Shown: positions 1 to 7,133, counted from the first letter of the stretch. The stretch is DNA of 16,203 nt from an uncultured Gemmatimonadota bacterium (GCA_946479015.1 CAMLEQ010000031.1:1-16203); one strand, 5' to 3'. Program-made: numbers and translations. The notes: generated by a model from the letters alone, not told the origin.

Positions 1-145
1 TCTCCCGCGCGCCGAGCGCGCGCACGAGACGGCGATGGTTCCTCACACCGAGCTGCTTCTCGAGCCACGCGGGCGCCGCGAGCTCCGCGAGCCCCAATCC
101 GAAGCTCGCGTAGCCGAGCCCCCGAGCCACCTGCTTGCTGGTCAT
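1..145 (-). CDS. Partial small membrane-type protein (5' end only)
   Basis: Reading the minus strand from 145 gives MTSKQVARGLGYASFGLGLA and continues to the window edge without a stop (48 codons seen). A GGAGGG Shine-Dalgarno sits 6 nt before this ATG. A second in-frame ATG at 163 lies upstream of that site and is less likely. The segment has a hydrophobic Gly/Ala/Leu stretch at about residues 9-28, then a basic stretch with LGVRNHRRLVRALGARE. From memory, this N-terminal pattern is common in small membrane proteins, some of them fused to an SRPBCC (cyclase/dehydrase) domain. The rest of the gene lies outside the window, so the function stays open. It runs in the same direction as the lipoprotein gene upstream but is separated from it by about 100 nt and a strong palindrome, so it may be transcribed separately. 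Confidence 0.6.
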   Translation of the reverse strand, partial: MTSKQVARGLGYASFGLGLAELAAPAWLEKQLGVRNHRRLVRALGARE

Positions 146-204
146 GTGCCACCCTCCCGACATGGTGAAGTCCAGGGAGATCGGGAGGCAACGGATGTGC
201 CCGA

Positions 205-234
205 GCGGGGGAATCGCGCGCGCGATTCCCCCGC
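205..234 (-). terminator. Perfect 30-nt palindrome downstream of the lipoprotein gene
   Basis: Positions 205-219 (GCGGGGGAATCGCGC) and 220-234 are exact reverse complements, giving a 15+15 palindrome that starts 9 nt beyond the lipoprotein stop codon. It is well placed to form a very stable hairpin that ends the lipoprotein transcript or protects its 3' end. No T-tract follows on the minus strand, so it is not a textbook intrinsic terminator. A dimeric-protein binding site is the alternative. Confidence 0.5.
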
Positions 235-243
235 CGCGGACCG

Positions 244-1014
244 TCAGTGCGTCGTGAGCGAGTCCAGCGTGAGGCGATAGCTGTCGCTCTCGGAGTCGTA
301 GCGCACGCCGTAGCTGCGCGGGTACAGCCCGGCCGTCTGGAACGCCTCCGGCTGCTTCACCGGCGCGCTCGCATCGGGGTGGCTCTCCAGATACGCCTTC
401 GTGACCATGGGCTCCACGAACACCATCTCGCCATGATAGAACCCGTAGATGAACGTGTGGTCGAACGGGTGCCCGTGGAACTCGGCGGCGAGCGTGTCCG
501 CCCAGTGCACGCCCATCATCGGCACCGCGAACACCTGCGAGGCGTAGTCCTGCGGGACGTTCGCCGCCGGCACCGTGGTGGTGTCCGGGCCGCCGGCGAT
601 CGCCATCTGCTCGGAGAGCGGGATGTCGTAGAAGTGAAAGTCGAAGTGCGGCACGCCGTAGATCTGCGCCGGCTCGTGCCCCTGCGGGTTCCAGTCGAGC
701 GTGGCGTGGTCCCACGGCGGGACGGCGACGTTCGCCGGCATCTGGAGCTGCCACTCGCTCACCGTGTCGGGGAGCCCGGCGAGCGCATCGGCGCTCAGCT
801 CGATGCCGACGGAGACGGGAGTGTCCCCCTGCTCCAGCACGAACGTGTGCGCCGTCCCATCGCCCACGGCGACGGCGGCGCCGTCGACCTTCGTGGGCGC
901 CGAGGGCGCGGTGGAGTCGCTGCCGCACCCCGCGGCCAGGGCGACGAGGAGCGCGATGCCGAATGCACGAGGCGTGAGATGGCCCAGCGGGTGACGTGCG
1001 ACCAACGGTTGCAT
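244..1014 (-). CDS. Predicted lipoprotein, TTHB210-like / DUF5602 family
   Basis: A 256-residue protein with a type II signal peptide: basic start, hydrophobic segment about 17-28 (FGIALLVALAAGC) and lipobox LAAGC with the lipidated Cys at 30. A low-complexity Ser/Thr/Ala/Pro linker follows. The mature part is rich in His and aromatics, with PHFDFHFYDIP, MGVHWADT, HPFDHTFIYGFYHGEMVFVEP and a C-terminal YGVRYDSES segment. I recognise this as the TTHB210-like (DUF5602) pattern by eye, without a search. The family is poorly characterised; the founding Thermus protein is linked to an extracytoplasmic sigma-factor regulon. The clustered His residues could bind a metal, but that is inference. The start is supported by GGAGG about 9 nt upstream. 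It is divergent from the TetR gene and probably sits in the outer membrane or periplasm, perhaps in envelope stress. Confidence 0.75.
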   Translation of the reverse strand: MQPLVARHPLGHLTPRAFGIALLVALAAGCGSDSTAPSAPTKVDGAAVAVGDGTAHTFVLEQGDTPVSVGIELSADALAGLPDTVSEWQLQMPANVAVPPWDHATLDWNPQGHEPAQIYGVPHFDFHFYDIPLSEQMAIAGGPDTTTVPAANVPQDYASQVFAVPMMGVHWADTLAAEFHGHPFDHTFIYGFYHGEMVFVEPMVTKAYLESHPDASAPVKQPEAFQTAGLYPRSYGVRYDSESDSYRLTLDSLTTH

Positions 1015-1128
1015 GCCTGCATCCTCCAGGTGATGACGACGAGTGTGGTGACTGTCCCATGAATGGACGTCCCATACGACCGTGCGTTCTCACGCCGGGG
1101 CGAGCTCGACCGGGTGCGGCCCCTGGTC

Positions 1129-1157
1129 TTGCGCGGCCGCTGCCGGCGCCATATATT
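1129..1157 (+). promoter_or_regulatory. Putative sigma-70-type promoter of the TetR gene
   Basis: TTGCGC at 1129-1134 and TATATT at 1152-1157 are separated by exactly 17 nt. The -10 box lies in one of the few AT-rich islands of the window. It overlaps the left arm of the 24-bp inverted repeat at 1153-1176, as expected for an autorepressed tetR gene. A start near 1164 would leave a leader of about 90 nt. Confidence 0.5.
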
Positions 1158-1176
1158 CGAACCGCAATTCAAAAAC
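1153..1176 (+). promoter_or_regulatory. Putative TetR operator, site 1
   Basis: An inverted repeat with arms ATATTCGAA and ATTCAAAAAC around a 5-nt spacer. It matches the site at 1997-2020 at 16 of 24 positions, and at 16 of 19 outside the spacer. Written in one orientation, the four half-sites fit GTATTYGAAT. The site overlaps the presumed -10 box of the TetR gene, which suggests autorepression. Confidence 0.55.
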
Positions 1177-1254
1177 AATGTATCCGAGCGTCCTCCCAAT
1201 GGAGGCGCGACACGGCGGCTCTGCTCCCGCCGCTTCCCTATTCGAGGTGCCCCG

Positions 1255-1932
1255 ATGGCGGCAAAGACAGGCGCGCACCGGCGCGTCAAACGGTGGGAAC
1301 GAAGGCCCGATGAGCGGGCCGACGCACTGCTCGATGCGGCGCTGCGCGTCGTCGCCGAGCGCGGCTACAAGCGCACGCGGCTCGAGCAGATCGCGGAGGC
1401 GGCCGGCGTGTCGGTGGGGACGGTCTACTACTACTTCGACAACAAGGAAGATCTGCTGGTGCAGGCGGTGCGCAGCCGCTTCCGTGCGGTATTCGCCGAA
1501 ACGGAGGCCGTCGTCGCCGGGATGAAGGAGCCCGCCGCGGTGAAGCTGCGGTACGTGCTGCGCACGGGCTGGCGATACTGGGTCACGCCGGAGTTCGGCC
1601 AGATCTTCCGGGTGATGATCGGCGAGATCGGCCCCGCGTTTCCCGATCTCCTCCAGGCGTGGGCCACGGCCGGCCCCCTGCACGGCTGGGCCCTCGTCGC
1701 TCGGCTCATCGGCGAGGGAGTCGCGTCCGGTGAGTTCCGCCCGGACGCCGACGCCGCCGTCATGGCCCGCGCGGTCACCTCCGCCCTCATGCTGCAGGCG
1801 CTGTTGCACGTGCACCTGAACTTCCAGGCGTTCGCGCCGATGGACGTGGACCGCATCTTCGATTCGACCGTCGAGGGGTTCTTCACGAGCCTCCGCATCA
1901 CCGGCCACCCGAGCGGCCGCGGCGCGCAGTAA
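1255..1932 (+). CDS. TetR/AcrR family transcriptional regulator
   Basis: A 225-residue repressor. The N-terminal helices include ALLDAALRVVAERGYKRT, then the helix-turn-helix RLEQIAEAAGVSVGTVYYYF at about 42-61 followed by the usual DNKEDLL. The rest is a helical ligand-binding and dimerisation domain. I chose ATG 1255 over the open frame reaching back to 1063: GAGGTG lies 5 nt before it, the presumed promoter lies inside the longer frame, and the conserved domain begins shortly after. The length is normal for the family. It lies 101 nt upstream of a tripartite efflux operon on the same strand. A matched pair of inverted repeats occurs before both transcription units. The likely role is ligand-responsive repression of the pump and of itself. 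The ligand cannot be told from sequence. Confidence 0.93.
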   Translation: MAAKTGAHRRVKRWERRPDERADALLDAALRVVAERGYKRTRLEQIAEAAGVSVGTVYYYFDNKEDLLVQAVRSRFRAVFAETEAVVAGMKEPAAVKLRYVLRTGWRYWVTPEFGQIFRVMIGEIGPAFPDLLQAWATAGPLHGWALVARLIGEGVASGEFRPDADAAVMARAVTSALMLQALLHVHLNFQAFAPMDVDRIFDSTVEGFFTSLRITGHPSGRGAQ

Positions 1933-1996
1933 GCGCCGTCCGCCCTCCCTACCCCGACTTTCACGAGCTCACACCGGCGGGCATTCGTCGCGCACC

Positions 1997-2020
1997 GTAT
2001 TCTAATTTTCATTCAAATAC
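1997..2020 (+). promoter_or_regulatory. Putative TetR operator, site 2 (efflux operon)
   Basis: A 24-bp inverted repeat with outer arms GTATT and AATAC and inner AAT/ATT matches, 16 of 24 positions symmetric. The right arm ATTCAAATAC matches ATTCAAAAAC of site 1 at 9 of 10 bases. It ends 13 nt before the first efflux-operon ATG, where a bound repressor would block transcription. I cannot assign -35 and -10 boxes here with confidence. Confidence 0.55.
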
Positions 2021-2033
2021 AGAGAGCCCGATC

Positions 2034-3446
2034 ATGATTCACTTCGACCAGGATCCAGGCTGGCGGCCGGCGCCGCGAACGGGCGCGCCCCCGGCACGTG
2101 GCCGGCGCGTCGCCGCCGCCTTCGCCGTCGCCGTTCTCTGCCTCCCGCTCGCCTCGCTGCGGGCGCAGGACAGCGCGACGGCGGGTGGCAGCCGCCATCT
2201 CCGGCTGAGCGACGTGCTCGCGGCGGCACGGGCGCACGGTCCGGCGGTGGATGCCGCGCGCGCGCTCACGCGGGAGTCCGAGCTCCACGTCAGGGAGAGC
2301 AGCGCCGCCCTCCTCCCGCAGATCGGAGCGAGCGCCTACGTGCTGAATCGATCCTACAACCGGCAGTCGCTCGGCCTCCCCCGGCAACCGCTGCCCGACG
2401 GCGAGATGGCCAGCGATCTCGTCGGCCCATTCGCGAACGAGGATGCGCGCGCCACGGCTCGGCTCTCGCTCGTGGATCTCGCCGCGCACCGGCGCGTGGG
2501 AGTGGCCCGCGACGCGGTGGCGGTCGCCAGGCACGACGAGCGTGCCGTCGCGGAGAACGCCGAGGCGGCGGCCGCGCGGGCGTACGTCACGCTCCAGCGA
2601 GACGAAGCGCTCGTGAGCGCGCGCGCCTCGGACACCGTGTTGGCCCTGCGCCTGGTCGATCTCGCTCGGGCACGGCACGCCGCCGGCGCCACCTCCGGCA
2701 TCGACGTCACCCGGGCCGAGGTGCAATTGGCGGCGGCGCGCACCGCGTACGCGCTCGCGGTCGGTGTCGCCGAGCGCTCCCGATACGAGCTCCTGCGAGC
2801 CATCGACGCGCCCATCGACGACTCCCGCCTCACTGTCGACACCCTCGCGCCCGTGCCGCTCGGACTTCCGGAGAGCGGCGACACCCTGGTCGCGCTCGCG
2901 CTCGCGGCCCGCCCGGAGATCGGCGCGCAGGCGGCCCGCCTCGAGCTCGCGAAGCAGAGCCGCGCGGCGATCCGGATGGAGGCGCTGCCGGTGGTGTCAC
3001 TCGCCGGTGACTACGGCGTGAACGGCAGCGTGCGCGCCGACCGCACCGAGGGCACGGGGTCGGTCGCGCTCGTCGTCTCCTGGAACGGCTGGGACGGGGG
3101 ACGCCGCCACGCGAGGGTCGGCGAGCAGGACGCGCAGATCGTCGCGGCGGAGGCGCGCCTTCGCGATCTGCGGGCGGCGATCGCCACGGAGACGCGCAGC
3201 GCCGTCACGGCCTGGCGCTCGTCGCGGAGCGCGGTCGCCACGTCGCGGGAGCGCGTGCGCCTCGCGACGCAGGAGCTCACGCAGGCGGAGCAACGCTACA
3301 GCGCCGGACTCTCCGGCAGCCTGGATGTCATCAGCGCGCAGGAAGGACTCATCCGCGCGGAGGACGCGTCCCTCGGCGCCCTCGCCGACTACAACCTGAC
3401 TCGTCTCGCCGTCTGGCGCGCGCTCGGCCGCCTGGACGCGCAATGA
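2034..3446 (+). CDS. TolC-type outer-membrane efflux protein (OMF)
   Basis: A 470-residue protein with the internal duplication of outer-membrane efflux channels. After an extended N-terminus, a Sec signal follows at about 24-44 (RRVAAAFAVAVLCLPLASLRA, likely cleaved before Gln45). The mature part has two long helical repeats. The first runs from LRLSDVLAAARAHGPAVDAAR through the RHAAGATSGIDVTRAEVQLA segment. The second runs from LALAARPEIGAQAARLELAK to QRYSAGLSGSLDVISAQEGL. The paired (Y/H)xAGxxSxxDV motifs in the two halves are a hallmark of the TolC family. It would trimerise to form the outer-membrane and periplasmic duct of the pump. It is the first gene of the efflux operon, with a presumed TetR operator immediately upstream. 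The 25 residues before the signal peptide suggest the true start may be further in, but no better start is obvious. Confidence 0.92.
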   Translation: MIHFDQDPGWRPAPRTGAPPARGRRVAAAFAVAVLCLPLASLRAQDSATAGGSRHLRLSDVLAAARAHGPAVDAARALTRESELHVRESSAALLPQIGASAYVLNRSYNRQSLGLPRQPLPDGEMASDLVGPFANEDARATARLSLVDLAAHRRVGVARDAVAVARHDERAVAENAEAAAARAYVTLQRDEALVSARASDTVLALRLVDLARARHAAGATSGIDVTRAEVQLAAARTAYALAVGVAERSRYELLRAIDAPIDDSRLTVDTLAPVPLGLPESGDTLVALALAARPEIGAQAARLELAKQSRAAIRMEALPVVSLAGDYGVNGSVRADRTEGTGSVALVVSWNGWDGGRRHARVGEQDAQIVAAEARLRDLRAAIATETRSAVTAWRSSRSAVATSRERVRLATQELTQAEQRYSAGLSGSLDVISAQEGLIRAEDASLGALADYNLTRLAVWRALGRLDAQ

Positions 3447-3516
3447 CGTCACGCATCGACACCGGATGCGGGTACGCGTCCGGCGCCCCTTTCACGCCAA
3501 CTCGGACCACCTCGCC

Positions 3517-4590
3517 ATGACCAGAAAACAGCAGATCCGCCGCGCGGTCATCGTCGTCACTGGGGGAGCGCTCCTCGTGTGGGGAGTGTGCGCCTGGCTC
3601 CACGCGCGCTCTCACGAGTCCACCGATGATGCGCAGATCGAGGCGCACGTCGTTCCGATCATTCCGAAGGTCGGCGGCTACATCGACAGCGTCTACGTGA
3701 CGGACAACCAGCCGGTGAAGGCCGGCGACACACTGTTCACGATCGAGGCGAGCGACTATCGCGTTCGCCTGGAACGGGCGCGCGCCGAGGAGCGGAGCGC
3801 GCGCGCCGCCTCGAGGCGCGGCGCGGCCGGCGCGGCGGTGCTCGTCGCCACGGCGCAGGCGCAGGCCGCGCGGGCCAACATCGACGCGGCGACCGCCGCC
3901 TACGTGAAGGCGAAGAGCGACCTCGCGCGCTTCCGCACGCTGGCCGATCAGGACGTGGCATCGCGGGCGCAGCTGGAATCCGCCGAGGCCGCGTTCCGGG
4001 CGGCCGAGGGGGCGGGGCCCGGCGCCCGTGACCAGGCGCGCGCCTCGGCCTCGGGACTTCGGGCCGCGTCAGCGAACGCCAGCACCGCCGACGCCCGCCT
4101 CGCGGCGGCGCAGGCCGCCGTGCACGAGGCCGAGCTCCAGCTCTCCTACACCGTGGTCACGGCGCCGATGGACGGACGCATCGCGAAGAAGACGGCGGAG
4201 GTCGGCCAGCTCGTGACCCCGGGGCAGCCGCTCATGGCGGTGGTGGATGGCCGGGAGACCTGGGTGGTGGCGAACCTGAAGGAGACGCAGCTCGGCCGCG
4301 TGCAGCAGGGACAGCTGGTGGAGTTCACGGTGGATGCGTACGGCAGCCGGGAATTCCGAGGGAGCGTGGAATCGGTGCAGGACGCGACCGGCGCGCGCTT
4401 CGCGCTCCTCCCGCCGGACAACGCGACCGGCAACTTCACCAAGGTCGTGCAGCGCGTCCCCGTCAAGATTCTCGTCGATCCCTCGTCGCTCGGCGGCGCG
4501 CGGCTGCGCCCCGGCATGTCGGTGGAGGTGTCGATCGACGTCGGCCATGCGCCGATGGGTGCGCGCACGCTCGCCAGGAGCGACCGGTGA
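3517..4590 (+). CDS. emrA: HlyD/EmrA-type membrane fusion protein
   Basis: A periplasmic adaptor of 357 residues from ATG 3517; an in-frame ATG at 3466 would add 17 residues. Neither start has a strong ribosome site. I prefer 3517 because MTRKQQIRR is a compact basic segment just before the membrane anchor (about 10-28). Next come the first lipoyl half-motif (STDDAQIEAHVVPIIPKVGG to KAGDTLFTIE), an Ala/Arg-rich coiled-coil hairpin of about 110 residues, the second lipoyl half (VVTAPMDGRIAKKTAEVGQL) and a beta-barrel region with WVVANLKETQL. This domain order is that of EmrA-like adaptors paired with DHA2 permeases. It bridges the inner-membrane permease to the TolC-type channel. The stop overlaps the next start by 4 nt (GTGA), implying translational coupling. 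The gene symbol is by family resemblance. Confidence 0.92.
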   Translation: MTRKQQIRRAVIVVTGGALLVWGVCAWLHARSHESTDDAQIEAHVVPIIPKVGGYIDSVYVTDNQPVKAGDTLFTIEASDYRVRLERARAEERSARAASRRGAAGAAVLVATAQAQAARANIDAATAAYVKAKSDLARFRTLADQDVASRAQLESAEAAFRAAEGAGPGARDQARASASGLRAASANASTADARLAAAQAAVHEAELQLSYTVVTAPMDGRIAKKTAEVGQLVTPGQPLMAVVDGRETWVVANLKETQLGRVQQGQLVEFTVDAYGSREFRGSVESVQDATGARFALLPPDNATGNFTKVVQRVPVKILVDPSSLGGARLRPGMSVEVSIDVGHAPMGARTLARSDR

Positions 4591-6179
4591 CCGCCCCCGC
4601 GGCACCGGCCGCGGCTCCGGCGGCGCACGACGCCTACGCGCACAAGTGGCCCATCGCGATCGGCGTGGTGCTGGCGGCGATCATGGAGCTCGTGCAGACG
4701 ACGAGCGTGAACCTCGCGCTCACCCAGATGAGCGGCAACCTGGGAGCGAGCCTCGACGAGGTCACGTGGGTGACCACCGGGTACATTCTCGCGGCGGTGA
4801 TCATCCTGCCGATGACCGGATGGCTCGCGACGTTCTTCGGGCGGAAGCGGTACTTCACGGGCTCCATCCTGGTGTTCACCGTCGCATCGGTCATGAGCGG
4901 CTTGTCCGCCAGCCTGGGCGCGCTGGTCTTCTGGCAGATCGTGTCCGGTCTCGGCGGCGGCGCGCTCATCGCGACCGGGCAGGCCATTCTCTTCGAGAGC
5001 TTTCCGCCGGAAGAGAAGACGGTGGCGGCGGCGATCTTCGGCCTCGGCATGATGGCCGGCCCGGCGCTCGGCCCCACGCTCGGCGGCATCATCGTGAATC
5101 GCTACAGCTGGCCGTGGATCTTCTTCATGAACATCCCCGTCGGCCTCGCCGCCGCGCTCATGGTGACGCTCTTCGTGAAGGACCCGAACACCTCGCGGCG
5201 GGCGGGCAGAGTGGACGGGGTGGGCTTCGCGCTCCTGGCGATCGGGATCGGCGCCCTGCAGTTCGTGCTCGAGCGCGGCGAGCACTACGACTGGCTCGCG
5301 TCGCGGCTCATCGCGTGGCTGTCGGTGGTGGCCGCCGTCGCGCTCGTCGGACTCGTGTGGTGGGAGCTCCGGGTGGACGAGCCGGTGATCGACCTTCGCG
5401 TGCTGCGCGACCGGTCGCTGTCCGCCGGCTCGCTGCTCGCCGCGGCGCTGGGCGCGAGCCTCTACGGCGGTTCCTTCCTCATCGCGATCTACCTCCAGCA
5501 GGTCATGCGGTACGACGCGGAGACGACGGGGTGGCTGCTCTTCCCGACCGCGCTGGCGAGCGCCGCGATCATGCTCGCGCTGGCGCGCATCGCGCCCAAG
5601 CTGGGCCCGAAGGCGGACGTGCGACGGGCCGTGGTGCTCGGCGCCGTGCTCATCGCGGTCTCGATGTGGATGCACTCGCGGTTCACGATCGAGATCGGCC
5701 CCGATGACACGCGGTGGCCGGCGATCATCCGCGGCCTCGGGATCGGTCTGCTCTTCGTGCCGCTGACGACGCTCGCGGTGGGACACCTCAGGGGGAAGTC
5801 GCTGGCGCACGGCGCCGCGCTGTACAACCTGGCGCGGCAGCTCGGCGGGAGCGTCGCGATCGCCGTGCTGACGACGACGTTGAGCACGCGTGGGGCCCGG
5901 CATCGCGCCGCCCTGGTGGAGCACGTGAGCGCGTACGATCTGGGGACGCAACAGCGTCTGGCCATGACGGCACGAGCGTTTCGGTCGCGCGGCGAGCCGG
6001 CCGGCGTCGCCGAGCGCGATGCCCTGGCCGCGCTCGATCGCCGGGTGCAGCAGCAGGCGATGGTGATGGCGTTCGGCGACGGGTTCGTCCTGATCGCGCT
6101 CCTGATGGTGGCCGGCATACCGCTCGCCTACGTGCTGAAGCGCGCGGATCCCAACGCCGGGCCGGTGGCCGCGCACTGA
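4587..6179 (+). CDS. emrB: EmrB-like DHA2 (MFS) drug efflux permease
   Basis: A 530-residue major facilitator protein with about 14 hydrophobic segments, the expected size for DHA2 drug:H+ antiporters. Recognisable parts are the TM1 region (IMELVQTTSVNLALTQMSGN), the motif A-like loop MTGWLATFFGRKRYF, the TM4 region WQIVSGLGGGALIATGQA and the antiporter motif C GPALGPTLGG followed by WPWIFFMNIPVGL. A hydrophilic stretch of about 50 residues precedes the last helix. It starts with GTG at 4587, overlapping the adaptor stop by 4 nt, with AGGAG 6 nt upstream. Family members usually carry Asp in the TM1 motif (LDTT.VNVALP); here the position is Gln37 (VQTTSVNLAL), as judged from memory of the family. 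The protein likely exports hydrophobic compounds through the adaptor and the OMF. The substrate is unknown. Confidence 0.94.
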   Translation: MTAPAAPAAAPAAHDAYAHKWPIAIGVVLAAIMELVQTTSVNLALTQMSGNLGASLDEVTWVTTGYILAAVIILPMTGWLATFFGRKRYFTGSILVFTVASVMSGLSASLGALVFWQIVSGLGGGALIATGQAILFESFPPEEKTVAAAIFGLGMMAGPALGPTLGGIIVNRYSWPWIFFMNIPVGLAAALMVTLFVKDPNTSRRAGRVDGVGFALLAIGIGALQFVLERGEHYDWLASRLIAWLSVVAAVALVGLVWWELRVDEPVIDLRVLRDRSLSAGSLLAAALGASLYGGSFLIAIYLQQVMRYDAETTGWLLFPTALASAAIMLALARIAPKLGPKADVRRAVVLGAVLIAVSMWMHSRFTIEIGPDDTRWPAIIRGLGIGLLFVPLTTLAVGHLRGKSLAHGAALYNLARQLGGSVAIAVLTTTLSTRGARHRAALVEHVSAYDLGTQQRLAMTARAFRSRGEPAGVAERDALAALDRRVQQQAMVMAFGDGFVLIALLMVAGIPLAYVLKRADPNAGPVAAH

Positions 6180-6190
6180 TGTCGTGCGCG

Positions 6191-6547
6191 TCAGCCGAGC
6201 GTGCCGGCCTGCTCCCCGAAGTCGGCGAACTGCTTCCGGAGCTCGTCGCCGACCCAGGCGGTCACGACGCCGAGCCGATCGACCACCAGGGAGCCGCGGA
6301 TGTTGAGGCGCAGGAACTCCTCGCTCGTGCGCAGGCGCGCGAGCCTGTCGCGATCGCCGTGGATGAGGAGGAAGCCATCCAGGTCACCGCCGTGCGGCTC
6401 GAGGGCGACGGGCTCGAAGCTCGTGATCTCCCCCGACTGCTGGAGGCGCGTGTAGTACGCGACCACCTCGTCGAAGACCTGCAACGCCTGCTTCTCGCGC
6501 CCGCGCACCGCGGGCCCCCAACCGATGAAGAGTGCGGCGTCCGGCAT
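6191..6547 (-). CDS. Conserved hypothetical protein, 118 aa
   Basis: A small soluble protein starting MPDAALFIGWGPAVRGREKQ, with GGGGG about 8 nt before the ATG. I recognise no named domain. It reads like a small alpha/beta fold: IGWG followed by a charged helix (REKQALQVFDEVVAYYTRLQ), then strands around FEPVALEPHGGDLDGFLLIHG, a helix ending in SEEFLR, and a final strand with VVDRLGVVTAWVGDEL. There is no signal peptide or membrane segment. The spacing of strands and helices would suit a dimeric ferredoxin-like (Dabb/YCII-type) fold, but that is a guess. Its stop faces the efflux permease stop only 11 nt away, and it is divergent from the ArsR operon. The coding pattern matches its neighbours, so I take it as real. 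Confidence 0.7.
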   Translation of the reverse strand: MPDAALFIGWGPAVRGREKQALQVFDEVVAYYTRLQQSGEITSFEPVALEPHGGDLDGFLLIHGDRDRLARLRTSEEFLRLNIRGSLVVDRLGVVTAWVGDELRKQFADFGEQAGTLG

Positions 6548-6722
6548 ACGCGCCCCCTTGTGCTCGACGCGCGCGCGGCGCGGGGCGGCCGGGGCGGCCG
6601 GCGACGCACGCCGAGCGAATCGCGAGCACCCACGATGAGAACCTGGGCCTGTCGTGTCCAGCGGGGCGGGATGAATCGGGCTCGTGTACGCCAGCCGACG
6701 AGGCGGAACCGGGACGTGGCTC

Positions 6723-6751
6723 TTGACGGGCTCGCGCCTCGTAGTTATCTA
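6723..6751 (+). promoter_or_regulatory. Putative promoter of the ArsR operon
   Basis: TTGACG at 6723-6728 and TATCTA at 6746-6751 are 17 nt apart, a good sigma-70-type match. The -10 box lies inside the left arm of the inverted repeat at 6744-6769, so repressor binding would exclude RNA polymerase. A start near 6759 would leave a leader of only about 25 nt, which has no clear Shine-Dalgarno. Confidence 0.6.
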
Positions 6752-6779
6752 ACCACACGGTTAGATAACCCATTGGTTA
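6744..6779 (+). promoter_or_regulatory. Putative ArsR operator: two tandem inverted repeats
   Basis: Positions 6744-6769 form a perfect 11-bp inverted repeat, GTTATCTAACC and GGTTAGATAAC around ACAC. Its core, TAACC-N4-GGTTA (6750-6763), recurs at 6766-6779 as TAACC-CATT-GGTTA, exactly 16 bp downstream. The second copy ends 3 nt before the ATG. The pair overlaps the -10 box and the presumed transcription start, as expected for autorepression by the downstream ArsR protein. Confidence 0.7.
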
Positions 6780-6782
6780 ATC

Positions 6783-7133
6783 ATGGCTGCCGACCCGCTC
6801 TCCCTCACCTTCGCCGCCCTCGCCGACCCCACCAGGCGCGCCATCCTCGCGCGCCTGGCGAACGGCGAATGCACCGTCGGCGAGCTCGCCAAACCGTTCG
6901 CCATGAGCGGGCCCGCGATCTCGAAGCACCTCAAGGTGCTCGAGCGCGCAGGGCTCGTCTCGCGCGGACGCGACGCGCAGTGGAGACCCTGCCGTCTCCA
7001 GGCAGCGCCCATCGGGAAGGTGGCCGAGTGGGCGGACGCGTATCGCCGATTCTGGGACGCGAGCTACAGGCGTCTCGACGCATACCTCGACCAACTCAAG
7101 TCGCAGGAGAAGGACGATGACGCCACGAGGTGA
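6783..7133 (+). CDS. ArsR-family winged-helix repressor
   Basis: A 116-residue regulator with the compact ArsR fold: LTFAALADPTRRAILARL, then the helix-turn-helix VGELAKPFAMSGPAISKHLK and a wing with LERAGLVSRGRDAQWRPCRL. The C-terminal helix (WADAYRRFWDASYRRLDAYL) is the usual dimerisation tail of the subgroup found with AHSA1/SRPBCC proteins. The classical ELCVC metal-binding motif is absent, so metal sensing is unlikely; the only cysteines are isolated. ATG 6783 is the natural start given the domain, although no strong ribosome site precedes it. The end overlaps the next gene by 17 nt. Perfect and repeated palindromes in its own promoter point to autoregulation. The inducer is unknown. Confidence 0.93.
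   Translation: MAADPLSLTFAALADPTRRAILARLANGECTVGELAKPFAMSGPAISKHLKVLERAGLVSRGRDAQWRPCRLQAAPIGKVAEWADAYRRFWDASYRRLDAYLDQLKSQEKDDDATR

Noticed and set aside
247..1062. 271-codon plus-strand frame opposite the lipoprotein
   Set aside because: The minus strand has a signal peptide, lipobox and family motifs; this frame is Arg/Val/His-rich shadow.
4146..6176. 676-codon open frame on the minus strand opposite the efflux permease
   Set aside because: It is antisense to a clear EmrB-like gene, is dominated by Arg, His, Asp and Gly without domain structure, and follows the usual GC-rich shadow pattern.
5714..7120. 468-codon plus-strand frame spanning the permease end, the small minus-strand gene and the ArsR gene
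   Set aside because: It crosses three better-supported genes in a different frame and shows only Arg/Ala/Gly-rich shadow sequence.
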